Shown: piece after piece, positions 42,131 through 53,225 of the stretch
Position numbering within the stretch: position 1 is the stretch's first letter
How the letters are laid out: each line of letters starts with the position of its first letter
Assembly: GCA_036362985.1 (NCBI GenBank)
Contig: JAYGXS010000004.1
Coordinates: 20,956,729 to 21,020,728, forward strand
Direction: 5' to 3'
Length of the DNA stretch: 64,000 nt
Source: Ligula intestinalis
Taxonomy: Eukaryota > Platyhelminthes > Cestoda > Diphyllobothriidea > Diphyllobothriidae
Notes under the pieces: model-generated
Databases searched by the model: none
Told to the model about the DNA's origin: nothing
The model's input: only the letters and a program-made list of their open reading frames with translations
Translations under genes and position numbers: made by a program

Positions 42131-42806
42131 ACTTTTCCTTTACTTCTACAAATTTTCTTCCCTGCCTATCCTATTTTCCCTCCCCCAAATACCTTTAAAC
42201 CACCGTTTTCGTAGGACAAAATGCTGGGACTAAGGGTATATGAGGTGCACTACTTAAAGGACTTTTGCCAACACAGGTGTGGTCGGCGACAGCTATACAC
42301 AAAATACTGCTCAAATTCACATGGTTAACCACCGTAGTAGCTGAGATAACTTGATTCTCGGCTGTTCAGGTAGCATCGGTCAGGATGAGAAGACAGCCAA
42401 GACCCACATCATCTGTGCAGAAAAATGGTCGGTCGCGTGACCAGATTGCACTTGGCAAGAACACTTCGGATACTGTGGAAACCAGTGGTAAATAATGTCG
42501 GAGTCTACGGTCTCAATGGGTACTTGTGGTTGAAGGCGGTTCTGTAAATTGCTTCTCTAATTTGGAAATAAACAACGAGAGCATCTGCATCGACCGAGTT
42601 CCAGATCCGGTAATAGAGCACACAAGGTCTTGAACCACGCCGGCAAGTTAAAGCAGCAGCTACATTGACCTGGAAGCAGTTTGGGGCCAGGAGAAGGTTG
42701 CAACACGATAGGAAAGACGCTACAAAAAAGCACACAGAATAAAAAAACTGGGGACTGAAAAAAAAAGAGTGGAACAGGAGTCAGGACTAGTACCGTAATT
42801 GGAGCT

Positions 42807-43440
42807 TTGATTTTATGTTTTGACTGCACCTATAAGGCAATAATAGATGGGACGGAAAACCAATACCTTTTTGATCATACAAACATTCCAAGTTGCCACA
42901 ACAACCACCCCGTTTTGCACAAACGCACCTGTGTGGGAACCCTCTACAGCCGTTTAGGAGCGTATTTGCACGAAAAGAAGACGGAGGTTCAGCTTCTGTG
43001 GAGTCTCTTCACTGATTGCAGATAATCTTGCAGTTTTGTCGAAAAATGCAGGTGATAAGTCCGAGATAGAAAACCAAGGAGAACTGCCAAAAGTGAAATG
43101 CTGGCAGACAATGCATTATGTTGCAGGCGTGTATGAGAGATTTTTTCGACTGATGAGTGAATCCGGGATTGGCGTCGCTCACAGACCTGGACGTTCATTC
43201 TGCCCCTCACTCATCCAATCAATCAGAAGTCTGGTGTCATCTACCAGATGAAATGCGACTGTTCTCACACCAACTACGTTGGTGAAACCGACAAACAGGC
43301 CTTCTCGAGCATGCGCGAACAGGAGCTAATTGAGTTAGAGAGATAAGCTTTCCTTGGCAGACGCTCACACAGGAAGCGTAGCACTCGACCGCGGATTCAA
43401 TCTACGGTCTTATCAAACATTGCGCAATCAAATCAACGGC
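42807..43440 (+). mobile_element. Penelope-like element remnant (RT end and GIY-YIG domain)
   Basis: Frame 42807-43025 reads NNHPVLHKRTCVGTLYSRLG, a PLE reverse-transcriptase thumb block. At about 43228-43340 another frame reads SGVIYQMKCDCSHTNYVGET, then DKQAFSSMREQ, which is the GIY-YIG nuclease start with the YVGET turn. Stops and frame changes show decay. The copy ends without the ribozyme-bearing terminus. Confidence 0.75.
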
Positions 43441-43449
43441 TAAATTGCA

Positions 43450-45540
43450 GGTCATTCTGCATGGAGGTGCGTTGCGTTATACAATTCCCTATGCCTTGAC
43501 GATGGGCTCACATGGAAAATATATTGGTCCCAGATATCACCTTTCCGTCTTCTTCTATAACATACACGATAAAACGACGATATTTGCACGATAGATGGAT
43601 TATGTAATCGTGGCGAACGGTTTGCACATTTTTCATACGCCTCGGAATCGAGTCGTTTCTTATTATCTTTAAATATAGTCTAATTTTAGAACGATCCACA
43701 GGAGGTTGGCGTCTACATTAGTAGTTTTCAAAGTACGGTACGTAACCATACAACTTAAAAAGCTATAAAGTCCTTATTGTCCGTTTCCTTTCCAAACACG
43801 CAAATTTTGGACTCTGTATAGGATCCTCGTCCTAATTGAGGCGGTTCCCTTGGTATTAAATTGGTTTCTAGGTATCCACTGTAGCGTCAGTTTTCGCAGT
43901 CGTTTCCGTTCCCTCATCCTTTTAATCATAAATGCCAGATATGGAATACCGTGACGCGTTCCCTGGTTTTAAAAGCCCGGCAATGGTTTCCTTTGTCAGA
44001 CATGAATCTTCACTCTTCGATTATGGTCTTCGCGGGCTCTGTTGATGATCGTGGCAAATTCTTTGTTTTAGCCACCTTGCCATTTTACTCTACAGTCCGC
44101 AAGGTCGAATCTCCGGCATTCCAATGATGATCTCGTGGAGTCTGCAGTCCCCTCTTCGTCTCGACCTTGATGTCGATGATGAGCTCCACAAGTCTAGCCT
44201 CCTTGATGGTTGTTCCTGTAGCCAGTCGTACGGTGATATGGTGGTGAACAGTATCCCTATCTAAAAATCGATGTTGTAACTTTCCATACTAACAGCCTAG
44301 GTACTAGCTAAAAGGCTCAGACGCGTGTTTGCCGGCATTCAGCCGCTGCTTGACACAGCTGCGAGGGATACGGCTCATCGGTTGGTCCCGCAGCTTTCCC
44401 TGTTTGCTATCTGTTATATGAACTCGTCAATGACAACCAGTTTCGAAACCTCACCCGTCCTCATTAACATCACGGTCATATCTCAGTGTATCGTATCAAT
44501 CATATCAATCTACCTACTAATCGTTTTTCGCAAAACAGCTTTTGCTCCTATAGTTTTTCTTTTCCCTTTTGCTCTTTTCATCACTGCTTCTTTCTTAGTT
44601 CACAAAATTTGCCGAATATTGTTAATCGTTGCTTTAAAAAGACAAATCCTTGGTGGATGTAAAATACTCTGCCTACCATGCCACACAGAGCACCAATTTT
44701 ACCACAGTACTAAGTGTATTATTAAAGGCCCTTCTGGTCGCCTCAAATATAGAATTTATGTATTTATTTAATTATAACTACGCATTCGCATAGCCAATAA
44801 ATGGAGGAACACCTGGGGGACTTGTTTCTCCCGAAAGAGGAGAAAATATAGCCAGAACAAGAGGTGCTAAAGCAAATGTTTCTTGATCCGGCGATTTTGA
44901 CTCTGCCTTTGCGTCTACTTCCTGCAACTCGCCTCTTTGCTTCTATTTAAAAAAATCGTTTCATTGTTATTTGGACCAGTTCTAATCTAAAATCGGCATT
45001 CCAGTGCGACCCTTCTGTCCGTCCCTCGTTATGGTAAAAAAAAGCCAATCGCGTTTGGGACGTACTGTAGGCTAGTAACTATCAAGGCGAAGGGGAACAG
45101 CGTAAAGTTACAGCAATAATGACAGCATTTTGAGTTGAGTGAGAACGTCAGTCCCAACGAATCAGCGGGGAGTCGCCTTCACACGAATCTCGTGGATTAC
45201 CAATAGGTGGGACAACTAACCCAATCTGTTCTCTGGAGTTGAATTTACTGGTACAAACGCTCTTATTCACTAGACAAGCTGAAAGCAGTACTTTAGGCCA
45301 CAGGGAGTTTATACTGCTTATGTTTCTCTTGTAAAAACGAATTGGTAAGGGTGAAAGTGTATGTGGTCATGTCAAGCCATGGAACTTCAGCGTGGCTTAA
45401 AGGTCTCTGGGGCCGTTTAGTGGGCTGACAACGCTTATGGCCAATAGACAGCCCCAGACAGGGCAGTGCATCAGCCAATCCAAACGCCGGTGTGACTAGC
45501 CGGACCTACAACAGCCTAAACGACAGCCACGCTGACCTCG
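43450..45540. other. Stretch without a supported gene
   Basis: A 148-codon plus frame (44325-44771) with two hydrophobic segments and an AATAAA at about 44794 has no recognised homology and overlaps repeat-like sequence. A fragment like repeat 'C' (ttgatgtcgatgatgagctc) lies near 44167. The rest is unassigned flank of HSP90. Confidence 0.3.
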
Positions 45541-45557
45541 CTGTCTGGGCGCTCAGG

Positions 45558-45562
45558 CCAAT
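45558..45562 (+). promoter_or_regulatory. CCAAT box upstream of HSP90
   Basis: ggCCAATcac, 157 bases before the HSP90 start codon and just upstream of the first heat-shock element. A reverse-strand version (attgg) is at about 45615. Confidence 0.5.
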
Positions 45563-45574
45563 CACAAGCAAGGA

Positions 45575-45587
45575 GAATGTTCTAGAA
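45575..45587 (+). promoter_or_regulatory. Heat-shock element (three perfect units)
   Basis: GAA-tg-TTC-ta-GAA, the canonical alternating array bound by trimeric HSF, 132 bases before the HSP90 start codon. Its position supports heat-induced control of the gene. Confidence 0.85.
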
Positions 45588-45642
45588 AGACCACAAGGCA
45601 AATACGAAGGTTTGATTGGTTTAGGTGAGTAATTACGATCTG

Positions 45643-45650
45643 GAATGTTC
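45643..45650 (+). promoter_or_regulatory. Second heat-shock element (two perfect units)
   Basis: GAA-tg-TTC inside ctGGAATGTTCCaa, 69 bases before the start codon. Only two clear units, so it may bind HSF together with the upstream site. Confidence 0.7.
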
Positions 45651-45718
45651 CAAATCTGCCGTTTAAGTAAGGATGAAGCCTGAGTCTCACACTTTACAAC
45701 CCTCCAAGCAGCATCACC

Positions 45719-47896
45719 ATGTCCGAGGATGCCGAAACTTTCGCCTTCCAGGCTGAGATCGCCCAGCTTATGAGCCTGATCATCAACACCTTCTATTCCA
45801 ACAAGGAGATCTTCCTGAGAGAACTGATTTCCAACTGTTCTGATGCCCTCGACAAAATTCGCTACGAGAGTCTCACTAATCCTGAGGTGTTGGACACGAA
45901 CAAGGACTTGTGCATCAAGGTTATCCCCAACAAGAATGACAAAACCCTAACGATCATCGATAGCGGTATTGGCATGACGAAGTCCGACCTTATTAACAAT
46001 CTGGGCACGATTGCTCGATCTGGCACAAAGGCTTTCGTCGAGGCTCTTTCCGCTGGAGCTGATATTTCTATGATTGGGCAGTTCGGCGTGGGCTTCTACT
46101 CTGCCTACTTGGTGGCGGACCATGTGCAGGTGATTTCGAAGCACAATGATGATGCGCAGTACCTGTGGGAGTCGTCTGCTGGTGGTTCCTTCACGATTCG
46201 CCAGATGGACGAAGATCCGATTGGCCGGGGTACGAAGATTATTCTGCATATCAAGGAGGATCAGATGGAGTACCTGGAGGACAAGAGGATCCGTGAAGTC
46301 ATCACAAAGCACTCCCAGTTCATTGGCTATCCCATCAAGTTAATATTGGAGAAGGAGCGAACGAAGGACGTGTCCGATGACGAGGAGGAGATGGTACAGG
46401 AAGAAGAGAAGAAGGAGGAGAATGGTGAAAAGGATGAGGGTGAGGAAGAGAAGCCGAAGGTAGAAGATATTGATGACGAAGAAGAGGAGAGTGAAGACAA
46501 GGAGTCGAAGAACAAGAAAAAGAAGAAGCAGATAAAGGAGAAGTATATGGACGAGGAGGAGTTGAATAAGACGAAGCCTCTGTGGACGAGGAATCCTGAT
46601 GACATCACGCATGAGGAGTATGGTGAATTCTACAAGCAGCTGAGCAACGACTGGGAGGACCACCTGGCCGTGAAGCACTTCGCTGTTGAGGGTCAGTTAG
46701 AGTTCCGTGCCCTGCTCTTTATACCGAAGCGCGCTCCTTTCGACCTTTTTGAGAACCGAAAGAAGCGCAACAATATTAAGCTGTATGTCCGCCGTGTGTT
46801 TATCATGGACAACTGCGAAGATGTGATCCCAGAGTACCTGAACTTCATCCGAGGTGTTGTGGATTCAGAGGATCTTCCGCTGAACATTAGCCGAGAGATG
46901 CTGCAGCAGAACAAGATCCTGAAGGTGATCCGCAAGAACCTGGTGAAGAAGTGTTTGGAGCTGATTGAAGAGTTGAATGAAGATCCCGAAAACTTCAAGA
47001 AGTTCTATGAGCAGTTCGGCAAGAACATGAAATTGGGTATCCATGAGGACAGCAACAATAGGAAGAAGTTAGCCGAGTTCCTGCGGTATTACTCTTCGTC
47101 CAGTGCTGAAGAGATGACGAGCCTGAAGGACTATGTGTCTCGCATGAAGGAGAATCAGAAGGACATATACTACATAACGGGTGAGAACAAGGAGGCTGTT
47201 GCCAATTCAGCCTTCACCGAGGTGCTGAAGAAGCGTGGTCTGGAAGTGCTGTACATGCTGGATCCCATTGACGAATATGCCGTGACACAGCTTAAGGAGT
47301 ACGACGGTAAGAAGCTGGTGTGCGTGACGAAGGAGGGTCTTGAGTTGCCGGAGGATGAGGAGCAGAAGAAGAAGTTTGAGGAACTGAAGCAGGAGTTTGA
47401 GCCGACCTGCAACAAGATCAAGGAGATCCTGTCAGACAAGGTGGAGAAGGTGACGCTCTCAAACCGACTGCTGTCATCTCCATGCTGCGTAGTTACGTCT
47501 AACTTCGGTTGGTCGGCTAACATGGAGAGGATAATGAAGGCACAGGCCCTGAGGGACTCCAGTACGATGGGTTACATGGCGGGCAAGAAGCATTTGGAGC
47601 TGAACCCGGAGCACACCATCATCAAGAAGTTGAAGGAGATGTTGGGTGATCAGTCCGGTGAGAACCAGAAGATCTGCAAGGATCTCATCAACATGCTCTT
47701 CAGTACTGCCCTTTTGGCCTCTGGCTTCACTTTGGATGACGCTAAGACGCACGCTAACAGGATCCATGAGCTGATCGGCATGTGTCTGCAGATTGAGGAT
47801 GAGACTTATAAGAAGCCGGAATCGGAGACGGTAGCAGCGGAAGTGACTCCTGCGGAGACTGGTGACGATGCAGCGGGCATGGAGGAAGTGGATTAA
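45719..47896 (+). CDS. HSP90: Cytosolic heat shock protein HSP90, 725 residues, intronless
   Basis: ATP-dependent chaperone for kinases, receptors and other clients in the cytosol. N-terminal GHKL ATPase domain (about residues 5-205): [19 protein letters not shown] with E35 and N39 (human E47, N51), the DSGIGM nucleotide motif with D81 (human D93), and [16 protein letters not shown] long acidic/basic charged linker (about 215-275) is rich in Glu and Lys. The middle domain has [10 protein letters not shown] and [20 protein letters not shown] with the catalytic-loop arginine. The C-terminal dimerisation domain ends in MEEVD, the TPR co-chaperone dock, marking it as cytosolic. Length matches the family. 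One small difference is Cys at 40, where many orthologues have Ser. Two heat-shock elements lie upstream. The frame is open for the full length with no frameshift, so it is a live gene, not a pseudogene. Open frames on the opposite strand are shadows. Confidence 0.98.
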   Translation: MSEDAETFAFQAEIAQLMSLIINTFYSNKEIFLRELISNCSDALDKIRYESLTNPEVLDTNKDLCIKVIPNKNDKTLTIIDSGIGMTKSDLINNLGTIARSGTKAFVEALSAGADISMIGQFGVGFYSAYLVADHVQVISKHNDDAQYLWESSAGGSFTIRQMDEDPIGRGTKIILHIKEDQMEYLEDKRIREVITKHSQFIGYPIKLILEKERTKDVSDDEEEMVQEEEKKEENGEKDEGEEEKPKVEDIDDEEEESEDKESKNKKKKKQIKEKYMDEEELNKTKPLWTRNPDDITHEEYGEFYKQLSNDWEDHLAVKHFAVEGQLEFRALLFIPKRAPFDLFENRKKRNNIKLYVRRVFIMDNCEDVIPEYLNFIRGVVDSEDLPLNISREMLQQNKILKVIRKNLVKKCLELIEELNEDPENFKKFYEQFGKNMKLGIHEDSNNRKKLAEFLRYYSSSSAEEMTSLKDYVSRMKENQKDIYYITGENKEAVANSAFTEVLKKRGLEVLYMLDPIDEYAVTQLKEYDGKKLVCVTKEGLELPEDEEQKKKFEELKQEFEPTCNKIKEILSDKVEKVTLSNRLLSSPCCVVTSNFGWSANMERIMKAQALRDSSTMGYMAGKKHLELNPEHTIIKKLKEMLGDQSGENQKICKDLINMLFSTALLASGFTLDDAKTHANRIHELIGMCLQIEDETYKKPESETVAAEVTPAETGDDAAGMEEVD

Positions 47897-48440
47897 GCAT
47901 TTGTTTTGTACATATTTTGCCAATTCCACTCCTTACTTTCCCTCGTGTTTATTGTCTTTTGATTTTTCGTAGTCTGCGGGTGTTAGGAATTACGAGCGCA
48001 TGTTAATCGTCGTCGGGTTTCGTTCCGTTAGCCGTTCTGTGTCTAGATCGAATTATAGTTTGCTCCGGTTTTGCGTTGCAGAGTAAGGTTTCTCTTTTAC
48101 TTAGTGACTCGTCAGTAGGGGTACTAAATGGATCGGAATCGGTGGTTTGTGTTGGGAAAATGATGCACGTGTCATGGGTGGAGGTACTAACGATGGTATA
48201 AAGACATCGGTCTTGTCAGGTCGCGTATTTGGCGGTGCTCGTCCAATGGCTAGCTAGATGTGGGTAGGGAAGACTTATCCGAAATATTACACGCCGGAGT
48301 GGGTGGTACGAGCTTGATGTATGCTTGTTGTGACACATTAAGTGCATGACTTGGTCATGAGGGAATGCCTCCAGTTATTAGATATTATTAGTTATTATTA
48401 CCTCTATTGTCGCAGTGCAGACGCCCGTCAACTGACATTT
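47897..48440 (+). other. HSP90 3' flank
   Basis: T-rich sequence follows the stop. No AATAAA was found in the first several hundred bases, so the polyadenylation site is unclear. A variant signal may be used. Confidence 0.35.
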
Positions 48441-48454
48441 GCACGTGATCTGAT

Positions 48455-48545
48455 CCGTACATTCTTGTATAATACGCGGGTTCGAATCCCGCCGAACGCC
48501 TCGAGTTTTCTCGCAATCGGGTCAACTCAAACAGATGTTTGTCTG
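48455..48545 (+). mobile_element. Composite SINE tail with B-box
   Basis: gcgggttcgaatcccgcc (a well-kept T-arm/B-box) followed by gaacgcctcgagttttctcg and gggtcaactcaaa, the tail order of the 12.4 kb copy. The A-box and upstream module are not clear here. Confidence 0.55.
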
Positions 48546-49289
48546 GGAGAGGCTTTAGTCAGACTATGCTGACTAGTGCTTGTTGCACTTGTCGGAAGAT
48601 TTTGAGGGCCTGTCGAGTGTTCAGCCCGTCTTAAAAATAATCTCCCACATGGAAGATTAGTGGAGCGCCTGAGTCTATCAAGCCTCGCCTTACGTAGTGT
48701 GGGACCATCAGCCGTGCGAAATAACTCGGACCATCTTACGAACCAGGATCAAGATGCTGGTCCATTTCTATCGAATTAGAGTCCGTGTGAGACGCACTTT
48801 AGACGGCAAATTCAACTCTAAATGCACTGTGTCACTGAAATTCCTATGAGGTCAATTAAAGATGTGTTCACCGTTGTGACTTCGGGTATTGCCAGCCGGA
48901 AGTTATATAAAACCCCATATAAGCTTCTTTCTTCAAAACCTCGTAGGCATCAGTCAGCGCGTTTACGTCCATCTGCGGTCGTCTTAGTTGCTCGCTTCAT
49001 TAGAATACGAATGTGTATAAGCAGAACTTGAGCTAAATTCATCGCAGGTCGGTCTTAACGTCAACGGAAGAAAGTTCACATTATCACCTCTCAACACTAA
49101 TGCATTTACTCGCTTTCAGCAGTCGAACTAGTAAGATTGAGGGAGGCAGTATGAGTGATTTCTTTGTAAAGATTTTGGTCTACTCAGACAAACCTATAAT
49201 ATATGTTACTGTATAAATAGGGAAAATTCGATTCAACGATGGTAAATCGACCTATCATCGAAACCTGGAAAGTTAGGCGCATAGTCCTC

Positions 49290-49390
49290 ATTATATCGTC
49301 ATGTTTTGTGGGCCCCGAGTCCATCAACAAATGCAATAGCCTGTCCAACTCATATTCGGTACTCAGGCTCAGTTTGTTCAAAGCAATTCG
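49290..49390 (+). mobile_element. PLE endonuclease C-terminal fragment
   Basis: The plus frame reads SCFVGPESINKCNSLSNSYS and VLRLSLFKAIR, matching the block ELLESWFTG...SINKCND of the 40 kb element. Confidence 0.55.
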
Positions 49391-49456
49391 TTAATCGGCG
49401 AATGCGTCGTCTAATTGAGAAGAAGACGACTCGATCGCTGGGACAATACTTTTTTT

Positions 49457-49500
49457 CGCCCAACGTTTCGATATTCGTCGCGGATTCATCATCAGGGCCA
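49457..49500 (-). ncRNA. Hammerhead-like motif, left arm (partly decayed)
   Basis: Minus strand: CUGAUGA, an extra U, GAAUCCG with a mutated partner (CGAAUAUC), GAAACGUU. The core boxes are intact but stem II is weakened. Confidence 0.4.
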
Positions 49501-49954
49501 TAATCACAGTGCAGTAGCAGATACAAGTAGTGTGTGCACAGGAGATTTGCCGTATAAGACAGTTAAAATTTAAACTTATGCAAAAATCGATAAATGTTTG
49601 GGGTGAGTGCCAATTCGCTACGTCTGGCGTAGCATGACGTAGTGGCCTGTCCGTTCTCCAAATGGTCATTTGCTTTGGCCAAAGTGAGTCTCAGCAGTGC
49701 GGCGAAATGATGTCAATTCTCAAGTTGCGGCTCATTCGACGAGACCCGGCCACACATTTAAATTTGATGAGGCCAAAATTCTCGCCAGAGGTGAGAGTCG
49801 GGTGAGCCGAGAATTACTTGAGTCATGTTTCACAGGCCCCCATTTCATCAACAAGTGCAACGATTTGCCCAATCCATATTCGATGCTGAGACTAAATTTG
49901 GCCAAAGTAACTCCTGTGCACACACTACCTTTATCTGATACTGCACTGTGATCA

Positions 49955-49998
49955 TGACTCTGATGATGAATCCGCGACGGATATCGAAACGTCGTGCG
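49955..49998 (+). ncRNA. Hammerhead-like motif, right arm
   Basis: CUGAUGA at 49960-49966, an extra U, stem II GA-AUCCG CGA CGGAU-A-UC, GAAA, CGUC. The core is intact. Stem I (UGACU against GUGCG) pairs poorly. Confidence 0.45.
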
Positions 49999-50679
49999 AA
50001 AAAAAGTATTGTCCCAGTGATCGAGTCGTCTTCTTCTCAATGACTTTCTGGGACTCGCATGTTCGCTTGTATTGGCGTCGTCTAATGCCTGCGCCAGGAG
50101 CCAGATGGCCGTGCACAAATTACGCCCAAATCCATCACGAGTGATGAAAGTTTAGCAGGCCGTGACCCGCAAGCAATTAGCGCACAAAGGGGTAACTGGC
50201 TCCGTTAGGGGGAACCGTAAATTGTCGTGGGTATGCAGTGGCATGGCGACTGTAGCAGCGACACAGTGGACGGGTCACAGCGTGATATGGGTCAAACGCA
50301 GTGTCACAGTCGGTATGAGCGGCTGCCTACAAGGCAAAGAGTGACATATAATGAAAGCTATGAGCCTGACTTTCCAGTCGCTGAAGATGAGCAGATGAAA
50401 CAGCTATTCTAAATGTCAGACCCACAGTAAACCGCTCCTAGTGAACGCTGCTAGATCATATGTTACTGTGTGGGCATGTCTAACCGGTATTAATCTGTGC
50501 TCCTGATCGTGATGCTATGGTGGAGTCTCGTAGGTCCGACAGGCTAGTGTACAGGTCTTGTCCCGCAGACGACTTCAACAAGGCTTGTGTGCACCCGGAA
50601 CGTGGAGACACGCACCGGTTCCAAATATTTTATTCGTGCCTTCCTGCGCTTTGTCTTAGCTCCAAATATTCGGTTGGCT

Positions 50680-50830
50680 CCGAAGATGGTTACTCTCTGA
50701 TGAATCCGCGACGGATTTCGAAGCATCAGGCGAATAAACATATTGTCCCGGAGATCGAGTCGTCTTCTACTTCTCAATCACCTCCTGGGACTCGCATGTT
50801 CGCTTGTGCATGTTCGCTCCTGTACTCTCT
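50680..50830 (+). repeat. PLE-type terminal fragment, plus strand
   Basis: CTGATGA, AATCCGCGACGGATTTCGAAG, then caggcgaataaacatattgt and gatcgagtcgtcttct. Three bases before stem II are missing and GAAA reads GAAG, so the ribozyme motif is broken. Confidence 0.55.
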
Positions 50831-51039
50831 GTCCAAATGTTTGCCTCCTAGAGCCCCTTTTGACTGGAATCTTTAAGGTACCCTTGTATCGTTATTTTGT
50901 CAACCCTACCGTGGGAAAACCAAAACGAAACATTGAGTCGAGTTTCAGTATTGGTTGAGACAGTGCCTTCCATATAGACAAGTAGATCTACACCTGTGAG
51001 ACTATTGCCAGAATGATATTACCGACAGAAACTAAGGGC

Positions 51040-51085
51040 TACTTGAATGGTCATTTCTGGCTTTGAAACCGTCATCAGTCGGACA
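51040..51085 (-). ncRNA. Hammerhead-like motif of the SINE type
   Basis: Minus strand: CUGAUGA (about 51078-51072), C, stem II GGUUU/AAGCC, then A, GAAA, stem III AUG/CAU around AC, and U at the cut position. The core is intact, but stem I is poorly paired. The sequence matches the tail of the tRNA-derived SINE. No tRNA-like head was seen. Confidence 0.45.
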
Positions 51086-51264
51086 TGCGCGTCCTAGTTT
51101 TGCAAAATCTGAGGCTTGAATCCGCTTAGAACCTAGAGTTATAAATATTGAATCATGGATCCGTTGTCCCATTGGTTGCGATTGGGTGACGGACTACGTT
51201 CTAGGGTCCAAACCGTTGGGGTTACTGCATATATGCGTTCCATAACGCAGACAGTGAGTGCACT

Positions 51265-52450
51265 TAATGTCCGTGGCTGGAAACTGGGCCACGCGTCTTG
51301 GCCGCGCGAATGAAGCGTCTGCCAATGTGTCTACGTGACTGTAAACAGTGTTAGCGTCAGAAATCTAGGCCTCCCGCAGTTTTCGCACCATCGTATTCTT
51401 GGCTCGCGCCATTATCTGCGTCCTCGTAAATTTAAATTCATGGAGTTCCTCCAGGTGTTGGGTAGCGATCTGAGGCATTGGGTCGCCCCTCCGCACTGTC
51501 CGGTTGTGCTTAGTTATTCATGACCTAGGTCCTCGTCCGGTCTGTCCTGTATAATGTTGAGAACAGTCACGACATGGTATTTGACACAAGATTGCTCACC
51601 TGCGTCCAGTCGGTCCTTTATTTGCATGATTCTGGTACACATTGTAGCCGTCGGACGACACGTGGTATTCACACCGAACCATACAGTAATTCATTCCGTT
51701 GCTTCTGACACATCGTTTATACACGGTAGAGCGTGCTAGGGGGTTGATGACTCTCCTCCATATGTTTTCCATGGACGCTTATGTAGGCAGCGTCTAAAGA
51801 AACTGTTGGGGTATAAAGTCCGTGCCTGCTGGTCCCGAAGATGTCTTACTTATTGTCCTCGTCTCTCAGGTTCACTGCAATGCAATTTTAAACCTCTAGA
51901 AGAGTGCTCTATCTAAGCCTTGTTTATGTACCATTGAGTGGTTTCTACGATAGTTGAGCATCTGAGTTGTGTTAGTTGCCTTTCTATACATCATATTGAT
52001 AAGGTCTCCATTGAGTTTGCGTGTAACGAGGACGTCAATGAAAAGCAACTACTCGGCATTCTCTTATTTTTTTGTTAACTGAATGTTGGCGAAATTCCCG
52101 TAGGAAGGTCTTCGAAGTTTGCTACTCTGCTCTTCTCCGTTATAACAGACTTGCCTTCTATCCAACGAAGCCAGCACGCAGGTTTGTCGTGGTCGAAGGC
52201 AAAATCATCCAGTTCCTGTAAAGTCAGTTCTGCAAATAGACTGGATACTGTGAACGTATCGGTGTTCCTATGACCCGCTCGTATGTTCTATCATTGAAGA
52301 TGAAAAAGGTTCTTCGGCAGAAGGCAAATATTCTTTTGTTTCTTATTGTTTGTTTAAAAAAAAGAAGGCAAAGAGTTGCAGTAGATGGTCAGCTTGACAA
52401 TATTTGTCCGTTGTCCATGTCCTAATCCATTATGCCGTCATGGGATCCTT
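51265..52450 (-). mobile_element. Penelope-like element remnant (same family as at 1 kb)
   Basis: On the minus strand, about 52060-51885 encodes LLFIDVLVTRKLNGDLINMM, then YRKATNTTQMLN (reverse transcriptase). About 51510-51370 encodes RRGDPMPQIATQ and EFKFTRTQIMARAKNT (endonuclease C-terminus). It is similar in nucleotide sequence to positions 200-1100 (gggtcgcccctccg shared). Several stops. Confidence 0.65.
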
Positions 52451-52459
52451 AGCAAACAT

Positions 52460-53085
52460 GTGTATTTGCGAGACCGCAGAGGGTGGTACAATGACCTCTT
52501 CTAATTGATAAACAGTTTTCTTACAGCTGCTGAGTAGCGAAGGTCGTGTAGGTTGTTCCACGGTGTTTCAATAAGCTGCATATTGTCTGCAGTTTAAAAG
52601 GTGAAAATTCCAACAATTGTGAAGAATTCTGCGAAAATAATTGTTTGCCAATACGACTTTTCAATTGTGAAGAACTATGACAATTATACAATAGAGGGAA
52701 TCTGATGAATCCAAGTGGGCGCCTATGATTCTATACTGGACATCTGTTACACGACCCTCAATGCTTTTTGAAGGGAAAAATGAGAGGTCAGGAGTAGAAA
52801 TGTTTGCAACCGGAGGGAACTAGTTATTATTTTCTCGTAAAGTCCATAGCAGCGGTTAATAATGCACCCAATTGGCTTAGCGGAGTGCTCCAATGTCAGC
52901 GCTTTCCCTAACAACCAAATTGTTGAAGCTAGGCTGAACCGCAACGCTATTGCGCTGTCGACAGTACACCCTGTGACCAGACACAATTTCGGGGACACAC
53001 CTGACGTGCAGAAGCAGTTGGCGGCGCGTTCATAACACAGCTTTGTACTGTCTATTTTCTGGCAGTAAATTTTTCTCTTTCAACA
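52460..53085. other. Stretch without recognised gene
   Basis: Only short frames with no motif. No shared repeat was recognised. Confidence 0.3.
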
Positions 53086-53091
53086 CAACGT

Positions 53092-53225
53092 CACAGTCGG
53101 TTAGAGCGTTAAACTTCTAATCAACAGGTCTTTGGTTCGAGCGTCGGGTAGGACATGACCTGAAGTTGGTTATGCCCGGCTGATGACGGCTAATGAGCCA
53201 GGATCCCTGGTCCTTTTTGGTAATT
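53092..53225 (+). mobile_element. tRNA-derived SINE with hammerhead-like 3' part, copy 2
   Basis: The tRNA-like head has gtcggttagagcg, an acttctaatcaac anticodon region and an aggtctttggttcgagcg B-box region. The tail is CTGATGA (about 53180), cggctaatgagcca (GGCU/AGCC stem), then ggatcc in place of GAAA. The same order occurs at 8.49 kb. The second core box is lost, so it is inactive. Confidence 0.6.

Larger units (their letters stand above)
37562..42250. mobile_element. 4.7 kb AT-rich element with terminal inverted repeats and TA at both ends
   Basis: The left end (37562-37601) and the reverse complement of the right end (42211-42250) match at 34 of 40 bases, starting GTGCAC(T/C)TCAT and sharing TAGTCCCAGCATTTT. 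TA lies at 37560-37561 and 42251-42252, as for a TA target duplication. The interior is AT-rich compared with the flanks, contains tandem repeats of about 1.3 kb and 280 bp, and has no transposase I can recognise. It may be a non-autonomous DNA transposon of the Tc1/mariner kind or an unknown class. Confidence 0.65.
49416..50080. mobile_element. Fold-back Penelope-like element with endonuclease fragment
   Basis: The left arm (minus, 49560-49416) and right arm (plus, about 49945-50080) carry opposite hammerhead-like ends. Between them a plus frame (49697-49930) encodes RNDVNSQVAAHSTRPGHTF, FDEAKILARGESR and FINKCNDLPNPYSML, a GIY-YIG-type endonuclease C-terminus. The layout is as at 40-41 kb, but the endonuclease runs toward the right arm. 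Confidence 0.65.

Noticed and set aside
44325..44771. Possible small membrane protein of 148 residues with an AATAAA after it
   Set aside because: No homology, no conserved motif, and the 5' part resembles repeat sequence. Hydrophobic runs are expected from T-rich DNA.
45947..47929. Several open frames antisense to HSP90
   Set aside because: They are shadows created by the codon use of the HSP90 frame, which is complete and highly conserved.
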